The notes below the pieces were generated by a model that saw only the letters and a program-made list of their open reading frames with translations, was not told the origin of the DNA and did no database searches. A stretch of DNA of 64,000 nucleotides from NCBI RefSeq assembly GCF_035046485.1, contig NC_085137.1, forward strand, positions 346,632,505-346,696,504. Reading direction: 5' to 3'. The position numbers and the translations under genes are program-made. Each line of letters starts with the position of its first letter. Positions within the stretch are counted from its first letter, which is position 1. This document shows positions 12,023-22,864 of this stretch, piece by piece. The stretch is from Aedes albopictus. Taxonomy: Eukaryota; Arthropoda; Insecta; Diptera; Culicidae.

Positions 12023-12110
12023 CTGGGAACTGCAACTGACAATGAGGAGAGGGTCACCGGTGAGAAACTTGCGGGGCAAAGTACCGTAGCAGGTAAGGCC
12101 ACCCGGCATC

Positions 12111-13918
12111 TGCTATGCAAAAAATGACAGATTTTTGAGGGAAAAAATGTTTTCAAAATGTATGGTTTTCACAGCTGTAATCATCATATTATATTAGAAT
12201 CTTCTAGTAAAATATAAATTTATACCGATTTAGGTCGTAACAGACTGAATACCGCGCTATGGCCAAAACTGCGGGCTGGCCAAAACTGAAGCTTCTACCC
12301 TAGTGTGTGTTTGTGTCAAACAGTTTGCTGAAGAGCTTGGTGCCAAGTGGGATACAACAAAAAATAAGTAAAAAGCGAGTAGCATCACCCACGCAACATG
12401 ATTTGCGGGCTGCGATTTCATCCTCACCTCGGTGAGCTCGGTGACCATTCCCATCTAGACTGCGGGGTGCCACTAACGATGGTTGCTGTGTTGTGGTGGT
12501 CTTTTCGGTAAACAGGTTAAGGGTATCAGTGCAATTTATGTGCTCCCGTCACCAACGTTGTTAAATAACCAACCAGAACGCATTTTGTCATGGTGAGTGT
12601 ATTTGCTTTCCCGGCACCGAAACGAATCTGCTTCAGTGGATGCGGGGCACTATGTGGGGACCTGACTTCTTTTTTATGAGGCTTTCAGACTTGTTTCCGT
12701 TACAGCGTGTCTGAGCGGAGAACTATAATGATGTGCCACGATATTGCACGTGAAACGAAATGTGAAGCATCTTGAAATGGTTTGGACTGGAAGATTGGTC
12801 TAGCAGTTGAATGATTTTGAGTAAAATAAAACGGATGATGCCAATTAAATTTGTATGTATGTAGACTTATAGATTTTTTGAGGCTAGACATACACTCACT
12901 ACATACAAAGTACACAGAATTACTAAAGTTTCAAAAGTCATTGACGCCTCCCTTGAATTAGTCTTCTAAATCCCAACCGTCGTCTTTCCGGGACGTCATC
13001 ACAACACTTCAACTTGATTGGTCCGCCAGATCAGAGCGAGTAGCGAAAATAAACGATCCAAAAGCGCACACCTCTTCCAAGAAATGGTTCTCCATAAGCC
13101 ACAACCTTGCAGAGAACAACACAGACACACATAAAAGCTCACATCAATCAATCATGTTCCGTCAGTTCCAAGGAAAAGTTCAGGTTTTTCTTGCCGGCGC
13201 GATGCCGTAGTCCCACCCGGGTGTGCGATGAGACTGCCGCAACCGCCCGACGCCGTGGAAGGTAGATTACTTGGGTGACTTGGGGATTGGGACCGGAGCT
13301 CCCCGACGACGACGCGGCGAGCTTGTGTTCAAAGGTTCAAACTTAGCTACACAGCCATGAACATATAGCCAGCCATTCGCAATCGTTGTTGGGTTGGGCT
13401 TTTGGCAGACATGCCACAATCGGCCCGCACTTAATCAATCATCCTGGAGAGGATTTGTTGCGGAAGGTACAATTTGTGTGTGAGGATAATCACTTTGATT
13501 AGATTTCCACTCGATGGGTCCTGGAACCGACCCAAGATGTGTGTTTTTTTTCTGGTTGGGTTATCCTCGAGCTGGAGGACAATTTTTCTTTTTTATTTCA
13601 TAAGCTTATGGTTTGGAAAGGAAGTTTTTGCGGCAATTAAAGGTTGAAAATTACTGTACAAAATAGACCATTCTCATCAGAATGATTCGAGATGGACATT
13701 ACAACAATATCTACGCACAAAAATTTGCGTTTTTGAAAACACTAAAACAGGTTTTTTAATATTGTGGTATCACGGTTTCTAATAGCGTCACCATATGAAA
13801 ACTATGGAAACATGCTCTGGAATTGCTCAAAGCAGTTCTGTCGCTGTCTCATTTATTTCAATTTTATCATCAAAGTCGTCTAAGAAGCACTTTTGGGATT
13901 CTCAAAAGCACAGCACTG
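12111..13918. other. no gene recognised
   Basis: A 1.8-kb stretch without a convincing open frame. 12960-13450 is more GC-rich than its surroundings (CCGACGACGACGCGGCGAG near 13300) and could be old host non-coding sequence or a transcript, but nothing decides this. 13550-13918 is AT-rich. Confidence 0.4.
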
Positions 13919-14475
13919 AAGCCTGTATCCGTAATAATCGGGACACAGATGTACGGCTGTAGCTCTATCAGTAAAATTGGCCAAATAATTGACTGAGAAC
14001 TCTTCGATGTATGTTTATTGTTTGTGCAAAATTTCATAAAAATGGATGCACTATTTTTAAATGTGGATGAAAAACAAACAGGCGTGGTTTTAAGTATTTT
14101 GTGCAATCATGAAAAATTTTCATTCGCATAATAGATGGTTCTTTTACGCTACAGTTCAAAATTCTATGATGATAATTATGAAAATTCGTTAGCAGTTATG
14201 ATACTTATAGAGACACTACTTTGCAAAATTTCATCAACTAAGGGGCTAAAATCACGTTCAGTCCCAATACATGTTACAACTATAAAATTGTTGGTAACGC
14301 ATCGATTTTTTGGATATTTTGCCCATGCAACAAAGGTAGATTGAGAGGTTTATGTGCAAAATCTCAGCCATTTCCTTTGCCTAATTCAAAAGTTACAGTG
14401 CTGACAAGCAAAACTAGGGGCTGTACAAAATTAAACGGCACACATTCTACTCTTTCATTGCTACAACAAAAAGTA

Positions 14476-14526
14476 CTGTACCGATTCACATGAAATTTTG
14501 TAGATGAAATGAACACATCTTAGGAT
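14476..14526. repeat. 51-bp target-site duplication, left copy
   Basis: CTGTACCGATTCACATGAAA and the following sequence to AGGAT are repeated at 20954-21004 with two substitutions. The two copies exactly flank the LOA LINE. Confidence 0.8.
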
Positions 14527-14786
14527 AAGGTATCAGGTATCAGAAGGCCGGCTCCAGAGGCACGTTATCCTCCATTTGGGACATTTGTGCCATCACCAAA
14601 ATAATAGCCTATTTCGTCATTTACCTGAGGGAAAAGGAAGGAGATAAGGATAGGGATGGGAATAAGGACAGGTAGGGAAATAGGAAAAGTACCCTGGAAG
14701 AGGATACTAACGCATAAGCGTACCACAATGGGTTCAAACAGCGCCCTGAAAAGGGCACTGTAATAACGCATAAAACGAAAGAGAGC

Positions 14787-17057
14787 CTATAGCTCTTTAC
14801 CACAGCGGGTTAAGTACAACAGAATATCCTGAAGATTCAGGTTTCTGAAGTCAGTTTCACTTAATAAGTGTTTACCGAATACTCGGAAACGCAGTTGCGC
14901 GAAAACTGGACAGTTACATATCAAATGAAACGAAGTTCCATAATCGGATTCACAGCTATCACAGGCAAATGAATCAGCTTGCTGAATATTCGCCATGTGA
15001 TAGCTGAGTCTGCAGTGGTCAGTCAACGCTTTGACCAACATGCTGCAATTATGCTTAGTCAGATTTGTTAGATACTTAGCCACCCGTAGAGATGGCTCCG
15101 TACAGTACAATTTTGTTTGACGACATGACTCCAAACTATTCCAGTATTGTCTGTGCTGAGTGGCAGCCCGGGTGTGAATATGAAGCTTTACCCAACACTT
15201 CGATACCGGAATAGCTGGCTCAGGACCAATGAAGTCATGTGATGCTCCAGTGCGAGCTAGCTCATCAGCCAATTCATTTCCAGCGATGGAAGAATGACCA
15301 GGTACCCATACAAGGTAAACAGCGTTTGCTGAATTCAGCTCCTCGATTTGAGTTCGACAAGCGATAACTATCTTCGACCTGGAGTTGGCCGAAGCAAGTG
15401 CTTTAATAGCAGCCTGGCTATCTGAACAAAAGTATATTACTTTGCCTATTACGTGCTGCTGAAGTGCTGATTGCACTCCGCACATAAGAGCAAAGATTTC
15501 GGCCTGAAAAACGGTGCAGTGTCTACCAAGTGAGTAAGACTCATACAGCCTTAGCTCACGAGAATAAACACCAGCACCTGCTCGACCTTCTAGAAGGGAG
15601 CCATCAGTGTAACATACGATGCCGTCTGAAATACTTCTTTCCAGATAACCAGATGTCCACTCTTCCCGGGAAGGGAATTTCGTGGAAAATGTCCTATATG
15701 GAAAATTACAAGCAATTGTAAGATCACTTGGAGCAAGGGCAATTTTGTCCCAATTCATCAAAAGTGGAAACAACGAGGTGTGTGTTGATGTGCGGTTCAC
15801 AGGAGTTTCCTCTAGTAGACCGAGTACCCGTAACCGGTAAGTGCAAGAAAGGGCTTCTTGTTTGAGATGAATGTGTAGTGGAGCAACGTCAAAGAGAACT
15901 TCTAGCGCTGCCGTAGGAGTTGAAGAGAACGCTCCAGACATCGCCATTAAGCACATCCTTTGAAGATGGCCTAATTTTGATTGGACCGTTCTCACTTCAC
16001 CCTTTTGCCACCACACAAGACATCCATAAGCCAATATTGGCCGAACCACAGTTGTGTAAATCCATTTGATATACTTGGGTTTTAGACCCCAAGTTGTACC
16101 AAAAGTACGCCGGCATTGCCCGAAGGCCATACAAGCTTTCTTGATTCTGAACTCAATGTGAGGTGTCCAGGAAAGCTTGGAATCAAGAATGACTCCAACG
16201 TACTTTACCTGTTCAGTCACATCGATTTCAGAATCAAAGAGACGCAAAGGTCGAACGCCATTACGGTTTCGCCTTTCCGTGAAAAGAACAATAGATGTTT
16301 TACTCGGATTAACCGAAAGGCCATATTGGCGACACCAACCCTCAACTACCTGAAGGGCGTTTTGCATCAGGTCGAAAAGGGTGCTGATGCATATACCAAC
16401 TAACAATGTTAGGTAGTCGTCGGCAAAACCATAAGTATAAAAACCGCTATTATTGAGTTGCCTCAATAGCGTATCTGCTACGAGATTCCACAAAAGCGGT
16501 GATAAGACTCCCCCTTGGGGGCATCCACAAACACTCAATTTTCTTATCCCTGCTAGACGCAATGTCGAGAAAAGATATCGGTTTTTGAGCATTTGGTGAA
16601 TCCAATTGGAAATCATTGGAGATATACCATGACTCCGTGCGGCTTCCAATATGGCATCGAAAGGCACGTTGTCAAAGGCACCCTCGATATCTAAGAAAAC
16701 ACCCAAACAATATTGCTTTTGAGCGAATGCTTTCTCGATATCGTAAACAACCTTGTGTAAAAGAGTCACAGTGGACTTACCAGATTGGTAGGCATGTTGG
16801 TTCACATGAAGAGGCACGTTGGCCAGATGAACATCACGGATGTGATGATCCACAATGCGTTCTAAGCATTTCAGAAAAAAAGAGGTCAAACTGATAGGTC
16901 TGAAACTCTTTGCTTCTTCATGCGACGCACGACCCACTTTCGGAATAAACTTTACAGTAATATCCCTCCAGGATTTGGGAATATACCCTGTAGCAAAACT
17001 GCAAACAAGTAGTTTTTTTAAAACATGTTTGAAATAATCAAATCCCTTCTGAAGCAA
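14787..17057 (-). pseudogene. ORF2 C-terminal part: reverse transcriptase, RNase H, zinc finger
   Basis: A 756-residue open frame. RT motifs appear in order: FRPISLTSFFLKCLERIVDH, then QHAYQSGKST, FLDIEGAFDNVPF, CPQGGVLSPLLWNLVAD, and FADDY (catalytic Asp-Asp). After a connection region comes RNase H with the full acidic set: YTDGS, QAEIFAL, SDSQAAI, and GHSSIAGNELADELA. A cysteine finger (CDSC, then HLICNCPVF) closes the protein. In intact elements this protein primes cDNA synthesis at the cut chromosome. The frame is joined to the preceding 220-residue segment by a one-base deficit in a T run (plus strand A run, about 17057-17061), so the full ORF2 is not translatable as it stands. Confidence 0.9.
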
Positions 17058-17672
17058 AAAGGATAAATCCCATCTGCCCCAGGAGATTTGAAAGGAGCAA
17101 AGCTATTAAGAGCCCACTCAATCGATTCTATAGTTACAATACTCCGAGCCGAAGCTAAAGAATCATAACTACAAGAAAAGACATCAGGATCATCCGAAGA
17201 TGTAATATCCACACATCCAGGGAAGTGTGTGCTGAATAAGCATTCCAGAACTTCCTCATCAGAGGAAGTCAGATCGCCGTTTGGCAAACGAAGTTCGTTC
17301 ACCCGGAAATCCTTAGATTTCGCAAGGATTTTTTTTAAACGACTGACTTCACTCAAGCTGGAAACATTTGTACAAAGGTTTTTCCAGCCGGATCGTTCAG
17401 CAGACCGGAGAGCTTTCCTGTAGGCCTTGCGAGCCGACCTGAAAGCCTCCGAACCAGCCGAACGTCGTCTGTTCCAACTCTTTCTACATTGTTTCCTGAG
17501 TTTCGCCAGATCAGAGTTCCACCAAGGGGTTCCTCTTGTGATCTTCACAGACCGTAGAGGGCATGCTTCTTCAAAAGCTTCCATGATGAAGGTCGTTGTA
17601 GTATCAACGGCATCATCTAAATCACTTGGAGTGTCAATGGATGGTGAATATCCATGAAATTTGGCTGCAACC
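17018..17672 (-). pseudogene. ORF2 linker and start of RT
   Basis: About 217 residues between endonuclease and RT: TPWWNSDLAKLRKQCRKSWN and AFRSARKAYRKALRSA (basic linker typical of LOA, I and R1 elements), ending APFKSPGADGIYP, the first RT-associated motif. Downstream the frame breaks at a T homopolymer and resumes in the next frame. Upstream it is cut by the nested element at 17678-19628. Removing that element and one copy of AAATC would join this segment in frame with the endonuclease segment. Confidence 0.85.
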
Positions 17673-17677
17673 AAATC

Positions 17678-19628
17678 CACGGTGCTTCATTTACCGTTAT
17701 TATCAAAAAAAAAAAATATACCATCAAAACCTGAAACGCCATTCTCTTTCTTCATCATTCTCACACCTCTGGACAAATTTTTAAAAAAATCGTTAGACGA
17801 AATTTTGAGTTACGCCCTTTTAAAGGGCCTAACCCCTAAAAAATCAGGCTTTCTATAGAAAAACATCATATTTCATAACAGAAGCATGTTTCTGTCATCA
17901 AAATTTGAAACGCTATTCTCTTTCTTAATCATTTCTACACCTCTGGACAAATTTTGAAAATAATCGTTAGGCGAATTTTTGAGTTACGCCCCTTGAAAGG
18001 GCCTAACCCCTAAAAAATGAGGGTTTCTATAGAAAAAAAATCATATTTCATAACAGAAGCATGCTTCTGCCAACAAAATTTGAAACGCCATTCTCTTTCT
18101 TAATCATTCCTACACCTCTGGATAAATTTTGAAAATAATCGTTGGATGAAATTTTGAGCTACGCCCTTTTAAAGGGCCTTACCCCTAAAAAAAAATAGGG
18201 GTTTCTATAGAATACCATCATATTTAATAACAGAAGTATGCTTCAAAGTCCAAATTAATGAACAGTATCATTAATAATGCTACAATTTGATACTATGTAC
18301 TAATATTGAATGCATTGTGTATAAAAATTAGCCATAACGCCAGTATAAGGGAAGTATTCTTTTACCTGTAGGATAAAGACGTTGTTGGCTTCATTTACTA
18401 TTATAGCCAGAACAATATACAATGAAAAACATAAACGACAGTTCATTTACTTTTTCATTTATATAGTTAATGCACACCCTCCTCTCCTCTCTCTCTCTCC
18501 TCTTCTTGGCGTAACGTCCTCCTGGGACAAAGCCTGCTTCTCAGCTTAGTGTTCTATGAGCACTTCCACAGTTTTTAACTGAGAGCTTCCTCTGCCAATG
18601 ACCATTTTGCATGTGTATATCGTGTGGCAGGCACGAAGATACTCTATGCCCAAGGAAGTCAAGGAAATTTCCTTTACGAAAAGATCCTGGACCGACCGGG
18701 AATCGAACCCGTCACCCTCAGCATGGTCATGCTGAATACCCGTGCGTTTACCGCCTCGGCTATATGGGCCCCATAAGCTGAATTTCAAAAATAATGTTGG
18801 TCAAATTCTCCAGTTACGCCCATTTGAAGGTCATAAGTACTTATAGTAGAATTATTATAAAACTTAGTTTCATTTAATCACGTTTATTCTTCGGTAACGT
18901 AGTTTAGCAGTTAAATATAGAACTATCATTACAATTGATCATCTCAATCCTTAGTTTTGTATGTTTATTAATTGAAAACAGCATTCACCAAAAAATCTAA
19001 CGAATGAGATAGGCACATGCCATCGCTTGTTTTGTCTTTAAAAAAGCTTTACAAAAAAACTTACGTCCCACGCTATTAATGGCAATTGATACAAACATGA
19101 TTGCTTCCTACATGTTTGAAAGTACTTCCCTTATATTAGCGTAACGGCCAATTTGTATACAAACATCAATACAAATAGCCAATATTAGCACATAGTATCA
19201 AATTGCAGCATTATTAATAATACGTTTTATTATTTGGGACTTCAAGGCATGCTTTTGTTATGAAATATGATGTTTTTCTATAGAAACCCTGATTTTTTAG
19301 GGGTTTGGCCCTTTAAAAGGGCGTAACTCAGAATTCCGTCTAACGATTATGTAAAAAATTTGTTCAGAAGTGTAGGAAAGATAAAGAAGGAGCATGGCGT
19401 TTCAGGTTTTGATGGCAGAAGCATGCTTCTGTTATGAAATATGATGGTATTCTATAAAAACCCCTATTTTTTAGGGGTAAGGCCCTTTAAAAGGGCGTAA
19501 CTCAAAATTTCGTCTAACGATTTTTTTAAAAATTTGTCCAGAGGTGTAGGAATGATGAAGAAAGAGAATGGCGTTTCAGGTTTTGATGGTATATTTTTTT
19601 TGATAATAACGGTAAATGAAGCACCGTG
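17678..19628. mobile_element. 1.95-kb palindromic element, CACGGTG ends, 5-bp TSD (Transib-like)
   Basis: Both ends read CACGGTGCTTCATTTACCG and are flanked by AAATC (17673-17677, 19629-19633). Inverted similarity runs hundreds of bases inward. The left side has three tandem subterminal repeats of about 175 bp (starts near 17733, 17907, 18082) and the right side has two. There is no transposase frame, so it is non-autonomous. A CAC-starting heptamer with a 5-bp duplication is the hallmark of Transib transposons, whose ends resemble RAG recombination signals. Transib targets are usually GC-rich and this one is not, so the family call is an inference. It interrupts LOA ORF2 without losing a base and carries a SINE. 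Confidence 0.7.
18485..18772 (-). mobile_element. tRNA-derived SINE (Feilai-like)
   Basis: Read on the minus strand it begins GGGGCCCATATAGCCGAGGC, has an A-box-like AGCCGAGGCGGTAAACG and a good B box (GGTTCGATTCCCGG), then a tRNA-unrelated body and a CT/GA-rich 3' end at about 18485-18510. These are the features of a Pol III-transcribed SINE. A degenerate second copy lies at 58450-58698. The name Feilai is from general knowledge of Aedes SINEs and was not checked by alignment. Confidence 0.75.
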
Positions 19629-20386
19629 AAATCAGTATAAAGATCCCAGTTTGTTGACCGAGGATTCCTGAAACGCAATGTTTGCGAAGTAACATTTAAT
19701 TGTTCAAAAAAGATGTAGTGATGGTCAGATAAAGATTCTTCATCTGGCACATGCCAATTGGTCAGCTCGTGACTAATTCTGATAGAGCAAAGCGTTATAT
19801 CTAACACTTCCTCTCTAGCAGATACCATGAAGGTTGGGCGGTTGCCTATGTTAAGTAATGCAAGATCTATACTACTTAAGTACTCCATCAAACTGGAGCC
19901 TCTCAAGTTAATGTCTGAGCTGCCCGAGATGATATGGTGAGCATAAGCATCACTGCCAACAATTAGCGGAAGGCCTTTTGAAGTGCAGTATGCGATGACT
20001 TGTTTGAAAGCAACCGTAGGGGATGGTTCATCATGCGGTGAATACACAGAACAATAGACGTATTTCTTGTTGAGGTTTCCAACAGATACATCAATTGTGA
20101 TAGCACATACATCTCTGGTGGTTAGTTCAGAGATGAGTGTAGCAACTATTGCGTTGTTGACAAGCACACAGGCTCGAGGCATGACACGCGAGTTTGCCAT
20201 TTCATGTTTACTGAAAGTGGCAAACACCGGGTTCACAAGGTTTCCTAGATAGAAATTTCCCTTACGAAAGTAAGGTTCTTGTACCAAGACCACTTGGGCT
20301 GTACCATTTTGCATAAGTCTGCAAAGATTGATCGTTGCTGTTCTTTTATGCTGAAGATTGATCTGAGCTATCCTAACCGTAGCCAC
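19629..20386 (-). pseudogene. ORF2 N-terminal APE-type endonuclease
   Basis: About 252 residues: RIAQINLQHKRTATINLCRL, VLVQEPYF, VYSPHDEP, GSDAYAHH, GSSLMEYL and ESLSDHHYIFF. These match LINE APE endonucleases, which nick the target strand. The motif normally DxNAHH reads DAYAHH, so the catalytic Asn is replaced by Tyr, and the usual Trp of the following WGS is Ser; activity is doubtful. The first codon of the alignable region is GTG (20384-20386) and no ATG lies between it and the upstream TAA, so the native start is lost or lies in a rearranged region. The frame leaves homology at 19629, where the nested element begins. Confidence 0.85.
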
Positions 20387-20953
20387 TACCCAAACTAGGT
20401 AAGATTAAACTCTTCGCAACAACAGCACAACAAAGAACAGCAATAATAAAACCAATACGGTATCGATTGGAAAACGCCAAAGGCGAGGATACACAGAATA
20501 CACTGTGTAAATCGCATAACGCGAAACCATATAGGTGAAAATTTAAACTAATTAACAACATCTTCATAATCCCGCCCTTATTTAGCCTCAAGTGAGACTA
20601 AAGAAGGGCAGCTGATTGTCTCGGAGAAACACAAGGTCCACTGCACCATTGCTCCGGTTAGCGCAGTAAGGGCTACATACTGTGGAGGGCGCCCTGGTAC
20701 TCCACAGGCTCCGTTAGCGGTTAGGTTTTTATTAGACCCCCCTAGCCATTCATTCCTAGGCACGGTAAGCATAAACCCGCATCACACCATGAATGAGGGG
20801 TCACCTGTTGGTGGATTCTTACCACCGGAACAGGCGGTCCGTAGTGTTATTCTTAGCCAATTGAGACAATCGCTACCGACACTACACAGCTATCTAGGCT
20901 GATCGAGAAAAGAAGTTAATATTGATGATCAACTTCATACGGACTCGAACAGC
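20387..20953 (-). other. 5' leader of the LOA LINE
   Basis: 567 bp upstream of ORF2 contain no gag-like frame. The outer part (20690-20860) resembles 9040-9215. Either this subfamily lacks ORF1 or the copy has lost it by deletion. Confidence 0.5.
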
Positions 20954-21004
20954 CTGTACCGATTTACATGAAATTTTGTAGATGAAATGAACACATCTCA
21001 GGAT
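20954..21004. repeat. 51-bp target-site duplication, right copy
   Basis: Counterpart of 14476-14526; 49 of 51 bases are identical. Confidence 0.8.
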
Positions 21005-21029
21005 GTTATTAGACCAAATTTGAGTAGTT

Positions 21030-21655
21030 TTAACCCTCTAATACCCAATCCCGCCTTTAGACGGGGTATAGTTTGAGCATTTTTGTAAATTTTGTTTCGT
21101 GGGAAATCAAAATTTTTACATTTTTGGCTGATATTTAGAACTGTTTTGTATATCTCAAAATGGTTTTTGGAGTATTTTGAAGCGTATTTGCATTTTTTTT
21201 TTAAATCATTGAAAAATTGATGTTTTGGTCACCTTTCAGAAGTCATTGTTTATTTTGTATTGAATCGCTACAATTAACATATTTTAAATTTTTCCCAAAC
21301 CATTCTATCCTTGTTTAATAGTTTAAGGGGATCGAATACACTCTAAAATTATTTTCCTTAAAATTACACGAAAAATAAAATTTAATGTGAAAAAAATTTA
21401 AAATAAAAATATTTTAACAATAATCATAAAATCTCAAAATGTTTTCATCCCAAAAAATCCGTACCCCAAATAGGCTTCCAGGAAAAATATAAAAGTGTGA
21501 GAAAGTTTTAAAATAAAAATTAGAAAAATCAAAAACTGAAATTCACGAAATCGAGAATTAAAAAGAATCATCTTCCAAAACATGTTTAAATCGATTTTAG
21601 ATGACGAAAAATGACATTTAGATCAAAATCAAAAATTTGGGTATTAGAGGGTTAA
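21030..21655. mobile_element. 626-bp TTAA MITE (piggyBac-like ends)
   Basis: Bounded by TTAA on both sides, with 15-bp ends CCCTCTAATACCCAA in inverted orientation. CCCT next to TTAA is the piggyBac pattern. The interior is AT-rich and non-coding. It sits in the old TIR element (13919-21716). Confidence 0.8.
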
Positions 21656-21716
21656 TGTATCTATTGCAGAGTTACAGTTGTATTTCTGTGTCCCGATTAT
21701 TGCGGATACAGGCTTT

Positions 21717-21768
21717 ATTCCACTCCCGGAGACGTCGTTCTTGAACATGATTTTCCACAGCTCTGTGC
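21717..21768 (-). pseudogene. RTE-like RT fragment, distal piece
   Basis: On the minus strand the residues MDRTELWKIMFKNDV follow directly, once the intervening retroposon is taken out, on KAAYDS-like sequence at 25054-25090. FxAAYDSIxRxxLWxxM is the RT motif A region of RTE-clade LINEs. Confidence 0.55.
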
Positions 21769-21892
21769 GGTCCATACTGTCTTTTTTTTTATTCAGATGG
21801 TTTATTTATTTAGGCTCATTTGTTTATACAAAACTTTACGGAGCCGAGAGTAAAAAAAAATGTTATTCTAAAAAAAGCAATTATAATACATT

Positions 21893-22820
21893 CTAGTAAA
21901 AAGTTCTACGTGTACATTTCTTTTTCGGACGCGAGCCAGAGCCAGAACTGGAACCGGATGCGGCGAACTGAGCTCTACGCTGGTTAGCGTTCGGGTTTGT
22001 CATCGCATCCTTGATTGCTCTGGCTACCTCTTCTAACTCCTCAATACCTTTTTTACGGCGTACTTCCTTCTCCAAGTACGTTGCTTTATCGTAACTTTTC
22101 GACGGCCTTTGTTCCACTTCAAGCGTATCCGAGAGGTGTCCGTTGTCGTCCAAAACTTCAATTACTTCGTCCACCCATTCTTCCGACTCTTCTTGTTCTG
22201 CTTATCCGCTCGCTACTCCAGACACAACTTCAGCGTAAGAACTGACTTTCGCTTCCTCCCGCTTTTCGTTCTCGTGGATCTTCCGCTTTTGCCGTTGGGG
22301 GCAGGTGTCCTTTCGGTGACACAAAAACACGTATTTTTCAAGCCGTCATAAAAAATTCTCCCTTTCCCGATGACGATTGCTGGTGGACCACGCACCCCAT
22401 TGTACAGGTGGCCCAAACCGAGCTCTTCGGGAAACTTTTCTCGAACAATCCTCTCGATCTTCCCGAATTCTCCGATTACGTGGGATAACTGGTCATCGGT
22501 TTGTTCCGGCGGTGAATCGAACACCCGAACATGCTTCACATTGGTACCTGCGACACACATTCGGACATCCACCAATTGCCCGATTTCATATACGATATAT
22601 ATTTTAACGACTCCGTATTTTTCTGCAGTGATTGCAGCATTGCTTCCAACGTCGTAAATTTTATAAATAAAGAACGATTATGAGCCGTCTTGTACACTGT
22701 GTCCATTACCGTCAAATCTGTGTCCAATTTTTTCAGGAAGCTGGCAATTTCCGTCCAAGTGGGGCGCGGACTGCCCACCGGGAAACGAAATTGAGCGGTG
22801 TTAATAACATCACACATTTC
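21893..22820 (-). pseudogene. LINE ORF1-like RNA-binding protein, broken
   Basis: Pieces in three frames: CDVINTAQFRFPVGSPRPTW with EIASFLKKLD (22536-22817), VDVRMCVAGTNVKHVRVFDS with GEFGKIERIVREKFPEELGL and GRIFYDGLKNTCF (22213-22575), and a charged tail with DEVIEVLDDNGHLSDTLEVE and RRKKGIEELEEVARAIKDAM (21893-22174). The middle part looks like the RRM-like ORF1 domain of LINEs. A zinc knuckle should follow KNTCF but is not intact. The Ser/Gly and Lys-rich C-terminus ends about 110 bp before the poly(A). The clade is uncertain. Confidence 0.6.
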
Positions 22821-22856
22821 AATTATTTGCTACTATGTGTTTCGAACGATGACGCA

Positions 22857-22864
22857 GTAAGCAC
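22857..22864. repeat. 8-bp target duplication GTAAGCAC (left)
   Basis: Identical to 24725-24732. It flanks the fold-back element exactly. Confidence 0.85.

Larger units (their letters stand above)
9816..12110 (+). mobile_element. decayed R1-like non-LTR retrotransposon, RT region missing
   Basis: The order is leader (9816-10430), gag-like ORF1 pieces, endonuclease C-terminus, then the linker normally found between endonuclease and RT. Similarity stops near 12110, before any RT motif. The gag and linker segments have the composition and motif order of R1-clade elements. Frameshifts and stops break every reading frame. Retention of the 5' part with loss of the 3' part is the opposite of usual LINE truncation, so a later deletion or chimaeric junction is inferred. 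Confidence 0.75.
14527..20953 (-). mobile_element. LOA-clade LINE (Lian-like), interrupted by a nested palindrome
   Basis: On the minus strand the order is a 5' leader (20953-20387), ORF2 (endonuclease, linker, RT, RNase H, zinc finger) and a 3' end of about 260 bp finishing with a short GATACCT repeat. RT plus RNase H with the FADDY motif and CPQGGVLSPLLWNLVADTLL are typical of LOA-clade elements, known in Aedes. No ORF1 is present between the leader and ORF2. The copy is flanked by a 51-bp duplication. It carries one nested 1.95-kb insertion and one single-base frameshift. Confidence 0.85.
13919..21716. mobile_element. old TIR element, now split by two later insertions
   Basis: The left end (AAGCCTGTATCCGTAATAAT, CGGGACACAGA) is repeated inverted at the right end (21665-21716, ATTGCGGATACAGGCTT) with a few mismatches over about 45 bp. 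Removing the LOA LINE with one copy of its duplication and the TTAA MITE leaves roughly 0.7 kb of non-coding DNA. It is therefore older than both insertions. Confidence 0.6.

Noticed and set aside
12960..13450. host exon in the GC-richer stretch
   Set aside because: No open frame of useful length, no splice pattern or conserved motif that I could defend.
18650..18772. tRNA gene on the minus strand
   Set aside because: Good promoter boxes, but no cloverleaf and a SINE body follows. A second diverged copy exists at 58.5 kb.
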